From IMG/VR virus record IMGVR_UViG_3300030943_000007, positions 1 to 64,000 of that record: a stretch of DNA of 64,000 nt. One strand, written 5' to 3'. Source of the DNA: a virus. The notes beneath the pieces were generated by a model. It was not told the DNA's origin. It made no database searches and saw only the letters and a list, made by a program, of their open reading frames with translations. Made by a program: the position numbers and the translations under genes. The first letter of the stretch is position 1. The number at the start of each line of letters is the position of its first letter. Below are positions 61,001 through 64,000 of the stretch, piece by piece.

Positions 61001-64000
61001 CCCGGGGCGAGAGGCCGAGCTGGCGAGCCAGTGCCTTCTCCTGATTGGAGGTCAGCATGTTGGAGATGATCGAGCGGGCAACCTTGAGGTCGGCCAGCGT
61101 CACGTCCATCTGCTCCGGGCCCATGTTGACCCGCTCGGCGCTCGGGGAGACGCCGTTGACGTAGCGCCCGACCGTGACCCGCTGGTGGAAGTCAGCCATG
61201 GTCACGTTGTCGGGGATGATGACTGCGCCCGGCTCGGTGTACTCGAACCCGAGCTTCTCGGCGGCGAAGCGGATCATGGCGGGCTTGTGCCGCGCTGGGA
61301 CGAGGATCCTGCCGTCCGGGCCGTAGGTGCTGTACTTCTTGATCGCCAGCTCGGAGAGGTGGTTGCGTACCTCCTGCGAACGGAAGATCGAGCCCGGGGG
61401 CAGCAGGTCGACGTTGTAGTACGAGGACTGCATCGAGCGGGAGTAGACCTGCGCGTTGATGAAGTCCCACAGGTCCTTCTGGGAGACCTTGGGGCCGCCC
61501 TCGTACAGATCGATGTTGGGGGTAGTGTCCCAGTTGGTGTCGATCATGTCGTGCGGGCGGGAGCCGGGCAGGTTGGTGATGTCCCCGAAGTGCAGACGAC
61601 CGTCGTTGATGGCTGAGAAGATGGCGGCGTTGTTCTCGCCGAAGGAGTTGTAGCCCGCGCCACGGCGTCCCACGAGGAACATGAAGCCGGAGTTGTCCTG
61701 CGTGTCGTCAGTGCGGGTCAGGACGACCGGCAGGGACCGGCCACCGTTCTTGGACGACTTCACGTAGATGGTGACCTGCTGGCCGGGGCGCATCTCCCGG
61801 AGGTGGGCGTACTCCTGAATCTTGTCGCCGGGGACGTAGTCGCTGACGTTCTCGATGTGGCGCTCGGGCACCGTCGGTACGGGGTCGCCTTCGACGTGCT
61901 GCTTGCCGACGGTCACCTTCCCGTTGACGAGGGCAGGCTTCAGGACGCTGTTGGGGACGACCGTGTGATCGTCGTTGTTCATGACCTGCTCGTCAGGCAT
62001 GACCGTGTAGGTGTGGTCGGTGCCGTCATCCCCAGCGAGGTGGATCTCGGTGCCGGGCTCCTGTGCGTTCACATCGTCGATGCGCGCGAGCCGGTCGCCC
62101 TCGTTCCAGCTGTCCTTCGAGGGGGTGCCCGAGATGTCCTGATTGGGGACGTGCCACGCGGGCTGGTCACCGTTCTCGATGTAGTGCCCGACGTTGTCTT
62201 CCGACATCGGGATCCGCAGGCCGTTGAGGTCGGCCTCGTAGGTGCCGTCGGACCTGCGCTCGATGGAGACTTCCCCATCACCGAGCACGATGGCGTCACC
62301 CTGCGGGACGTCCGCGAGGTCGTTGGTGGTGGCCAGCTGGACGGTGGCTCCGACGGGCTTCTGATCCGGGTCCGGGCCGTTGCGGACGACGACCGAGTCA
62401 TCCCCGGCGACGTCGCTGGGCAGGTAGAAGTCCTGCGTGACCTTGCCGATGGGGGTGTCGTAGGTGCCATCGGCGTTCTTCTTGCCGACGATCCCGGTGC
62501 CGTCCTGTGCGACGGAGCCGACCGCAGCCTGCTCGACCCACGGGGCGTTGACCTTGTCGCCGGGCTTGGACGTCGGGTGTGCGTTCTGGTTGTTCCTGTT
62601 TCCAGAAAAAGCGTAGAAGTCCGTGGTCCCGTACAGCGGGTGCGGCTCCATCAGGTCGGCGAACTCCGTGGGGGACATGGAGATCTCGGTGTGGTCACCG
62701 TCGTCGGAGAGCAGGTGGATCTGGCCGTCGGCCTCCATGCCCCACAGGCCACCGCTGTACCGGTTCTTGGTGAGGAACTTGTCGCCCACCCGGGCGTTCA
62801 GGACGTCCTTGCGGTTGGTGACCGGGGTGGAGAACTTGCCCTCCCCGGCAGTGATGCCCTGCGCGCGCATGTCGGCGGCGCTGAGCCTGCGGTCGCCGAA
62901 GGCCTCGGTCGACATCGTGGGGGCTGGCTGGGGCTCGGCGGGAGCGTCCGGCTTGAGAGGGAGCTTGTCCTGCTTCGGGCTCTTCTTCTCTCCGTCGATG
63001 CCGTTGGCTGCGACGTCGGCAGTGATCGCCTTGTCCCGGTTGGCGTCCGGAACGGCGTTGTGCCCGATCTTGCCGTCGGAGCGACCCTTCGGTTCGGAAG
63101 CCGGGGAAGCTGCCTCCGCGCCGTTGAGCTTCGACTTGGCCTTGTCCAGCTCCTTGGCTGTCGCGCGCTTGTCCTTCTCAGCGGTGATTGCGGCGTGCCG
63201 GTCGGCCAGCTCCTTGTTGGTCGGGTGGATGTCCTTGGCCGCGCTGAGGTCCTCGTGGACGGCCTTCAGGTGGTTGTCGTCCATCGTGGCCGGGTCCTGC
63301 GGCGGAGCATCCTTCGGGGCGACCTCCCGGCGCTTCCGGGTGGGTACCGGCTTCGGGGGGATGGCACGCCGGGGGCCGGGGTCTGGGGCTGCGTCCGGCG
63401 TGCCATCGGGGGAAGTCTTGGTCTTGTCCTTGGAGTTCTTGTCGGGCAGGGCGAGCCGCTGCGGGCCGTTCCCGGCGCGCATCTGGGTGGCCAGCTCCTT
63501 GTACTGCTTGGCCTGCTCCGGGTCGGTGGACTCCGCCGACATCTTGTCGAGGCGGGAGGCCATCTCCTCCAGATTGACGTCCGGCGCGGGGGTGCCGTCC
63601 GGGCCCGGGGCACCGGCAGGAACGTTGACGTCCGCACTGTTGGCGGTGGGGTCAGTCGGGTCGACGCCGAGGGTCTCCATGGTGAAGTCGGGGTCGTTGG
63701 CCTGCATGTTGTCGAGACGCTCGTTGAGCTGGTTCTCGGTGTTGCGGTCCCGCAGGTCCAGCGCGCGGCCCTTGGGGGTGAGCAGGTAGAGGTTGTGGTC
63801 GGGGGTGCGCGCGATGGCCACGGACTTGTCGCCGTTGAGCCGGAACACCTTGGACCCGGCAGGCAGCCGGTGCGGGTGTTCCCCCACCATGACGGTGTGG
63901 TCGCCTTCCAGCTTCGTGAACTGGGCGGTCTTGACGTCGAGGTCGGGGGAGTCGGCGATGACCTGCTTGATCTCTTCAGCGGTCTTCTTCGCCCGGGGGG
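58011..64000 (-). CDS. Giant head-associated protein, continues past the right edge (at least 1996 aa)
   Basis: The frame is open to position 64000, so the true start lies outside the window. The visible N-terminal third is Pro/Asp/Lys-rich and helical. The middle has several divergent units of about 60 residues around VGSHIRG, PEGAHVRV, GTRVRVNGS and LGSVFEYKYPNG motifs. The C-terminal 180 residues include EEVEVHGLSGSGWNGGHTWI with RRGFRPDP, resembling domains of large polyvalent phage proteins. It occupies the place of the MuF-type minor head protein. It may be injected with DNA; that is inference. Confidence 0.6.
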   Translation of the reverse strand, partial: PRAKKTAEEIKQVIADSPDLDVKTAQFTKLEGDHTVMVGEHPHRLPAGSKVFRLNGDKSVAIARTPDHNLYLLTPKGRALDLRDRNTENQLNERLDNMQANDPDFTMETLGVDPTDPTANSADVNVPAGAPGPDGTPAPDVNLEEMASRLDKMSAESTDPEQAKQYKELATQMRAGNGPQRLALPDKNSKDKTKTSPDGTPDAAPDPGPRRAIPPKPVPTRKRREVAPKDAPPQDPATMDDNHLKAVHEDLSAAKDIHPTNKELADRHAAITAEKDKRATAKELDKAKSKLNGAEAASPASEPKGRSDGKIGHNAVPDANRDKAITADVAANGIDGEKKSPKQDKLPLKPDAPAEPQPAPTMSTEAFGDRRLSAADMRAQGITAGEGKFSTPVTNRKDVLNARVGDKFLTKNRYSGGLWGMEADGQIHLLSDDGDHTEISMSPTEFADLMEPHPLYGTTDFYAFSGNRNNQNAHPTSKPGDKVNAPWVEQAAVGSVAQDGTGIVGKKNADGTYDTPIGKVTQDFYLPSDVAGDDSVVVRNGPDPDQKPVGATVQLATTNDLADVPQGDAIVLGDGEVSIERRSDGTYEADLNGLRIPMSEDNVGHYIENGDQPAWHVPNQDISGTPSKDSWNEGDRLARIDDVNAQEPGTEIHLAGDDGTDHTYTVMPDEQVMNNDDHTVVPNSVLKPALVNGKVTVGKQHVEGDPVPTVPERHIENVSDYVPGDKIQEYAHLREMRPGQQVTIYVKSSKNGGRSLPVVLTRTDDTQDNSGFMFLVGRRGAGYNSFGENNAAIFSAINDGRLHFGDITNLPGSRPHDMIDTNWDTTPNIDLYEGGPKVSQKDLWDFINAQVYSRSMQSSYYNVDLLPPGSIFRSQEVRNHLSELAIKKYSTYGPDGRILVPARHKPAMIRFAAEKLGFEYTEPGAVIIPDNVTMADFHQRVTVGRYVNGVSPSAERVNMGPEQMDVTLADLKVARSIISNMLTSNQEKALARQLGLSPRDSTPDKILKRVMAMRGSPLQDMNVSLGVAAYFGMKRDRDGIRQGNITAARQHDKTRNKKLFLQMIQEQAEGRPPGYYGIPEEESWQREDAHGIASGPVFRNHSVLQRPALNSDNDPTAKPRWDTPQGSADAPAAPTTPDIPEIPATPAAPEAPAARDLTGWAPSNLSASEHNGRARFTITSLALIDRARDRQVRVTYDNPDSGDASSDRTLRYSSGGRMFVDINTGDAFDQSEVASWATLHGYEFYLPDGNAPATPDTTPAPEAAAPNAPAAATPPPPDYNFDTGQITPAPEPSQTNGSVEPADRGGADTPREPATPIDVPSLVNQPIGTRVRVNGSVGIDDRFMMATIDRDVHGNRVIRMASGREWPLTEERMNTAVGGGNTFEVVHGMNGTDSVSVDEMLNAPLGSVFEYKYPNGQIVRLTVTSDGLELTDGTIWTRSRRGIFSLASTGSFHRDPMPAAPATPDVPDVPEAGLTRATTAEQLINLPEGAHVRVTNRSGDTFDTAAGFNEFGDPTLRTESGGGFHRSESFFSSYMSSGYTFDINDATAAPSDPRFTPGGTFNGTDIREAPVGSHIRGSSGTEWVVTGSGISDISGSTNWPFSTVASHNATFTYMGDHAPVTRSSVGSGVGMTRGSSVDARNLLQVPDDHWVQWGTGGYWRRRGSVLVSRSGGSVRRIRNIDRSTAFTYAGESLNGATPARAPRGVTIDRPSAGSWTPVSAEVINRYDAPKPELSSVGFDETNTTPMQDYLYTAEGEADLKAGIEHALREAGVTRFSVSVSGTSYGFNISYTTPKGTTRLNRSFRSNGTRVENGEAHSDGGYMAETQDHLFAFYRQHGIEEVEVHGLSGSGWNGGHTWIRRGFRPDPNHESQNQQAFAGHLQNLDRVIAEINSGALPHYNEFLEQAKDLRTRMAKLMSDWLRLPESQRNGSLYELQRELSYLGEVRDANGKTRQHPPSIGWRLLGNTSRGATHHGFWYYGIHDLNHYFTNGRSTRA
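58777..58788. promoter_or_regulatory. Intragenic operator-like palindrome
   Basis: GTTTCATCAAAC has one mismatch; inside the giant gene. Confidence 0.45.
60699..60710. promoter_or_regulatory. Intragenic operator-like palindrome
   Basis: GTTTCTGAAAAC has one mismatch; inside the giant gene. Confidence 0.5.
62598..62609. promoter_or_regulatory. Intragenic operator-like palindrome
   Basis: GTTTCCAGAAAA has one mismatch; inside the giant gene. Confidence 0.5.

Noticed and set aside
58008-61616. Very long plus-strand frame opposite the giant gene
   Set aside because: It mirrors the codon structure of the minus-strand gene in a G+C-rich sequence, and lacks start signals; the same holds for the long plus-strand frames at 19389-21743 and 26728-28206.
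212-62609. GTTTCNNGAAAC as an SOS (LexA) box
   Set aside because: The actinobacterial SOS box is GAAC-N4-GTTC; the arms and spacing here are different.
1-64000. Integrase, attachment site, CRISPR array
   Set aside because: No tyrosine or serine recombinase motif and no regularly spaced repeat array was seen, so lysogeny cannot be decided from this window.

Overview
The window is part of the genome of a tailed double-stranded DNA phage with a long non-contractile tail (siphovirus type) infecting a high-G+C Actinobacterium. The evidence is uniformly G+C-rich, densely packed short genes with ATGA/TGATG overlaps, a classic head-to-tail gene order, a tape-measure gene of 1471 codons preceded by a frameshifted pair of tail chaperones, a family A DNA polymerase, an actinophage-style endolysin, and small proteins with actinophage families (DUF6011, DUF932, DUF732-like). 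Almost every gene is on the minus strand, so transcription runs from high to low coordinates. Terminase and portal are not seen and probably lie beyond the right edge. No integrase, partition gene, tRNA or CRISPR array was found. The host genus cannot be fixed from the sequence.

Layout in transcription order. 64000-46980 holds a giant head-associated protein open at the window edge, prohead protease/scaffold, decoration protein, major capsid protein, putative head-fibre and glycine-rich proteins, head-tail connectors (interrupted by an HNH endonuclease insertion) and a glycosyltransferase. 46900-31420 holds major tail protein, chaperones, tape measure, distal tail protein, three tandem paralogues and a 1570-residue receptor-binding type protein. 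31350-13540 is the replication and recombination block: SNF2 helicase, FliA/WhiG-like sigma factor, DnaB helicase, primase zinc domain, a small HTH protein, an ECF-like sigma factor, clamp-loader subunits, DNA polymerase, gp32-like ssDNA-binding protein, RuvC-like nuclease, RecA, DUF932 protein and DEDD exonuclease. 13490-9310 holds membrane proteins, a holin and a three-domain endolysin. 9050-1 holds mostly small early or accessory genes, including MazG-like, NADAR and TOPRIM proteins. One gene, at 9100-9249, points the other way.

Three families of short DNA elements give the genome an apparent regulatory plan. (1) A 12-bp palindrome GTTTCNNGAAAC, with about 25 copies at no more than one mismatch, is scattered through genes and intergenic gaps, and sits at a fixed distance upstream of four strong early promoters (TTGACA-N17/18-TAAGAT or similar). 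(2) An element GGCCGATCTTC (nine copies) lies before structural and lysis genes and before the lone rightward gene. Its GCCGAT core matches the -10 of sigma-28/WhiG promoters, and the phage encodes a sigma factor of that family. (3) GGCGTACCAGTAAGT (five copies) lies directly before middle or accessory genes. My inference is early genes read by host sigma-70-type polymerase under control of the palindrome-binding protein, and late genes read by the phage sigma factor.

The most notable items are the dispersed operator-like palindromes, the sigma/late-element pair, a nested 80-bp inverted repeat at 25171-25250, an HNH element flanked by 20-bp direct repeats, an internal scaffold start, a NADAR protein likely to undo ADP-ribosylation defence, and a replisome with clamp-loader genes but no visible clamp and only a split primase.
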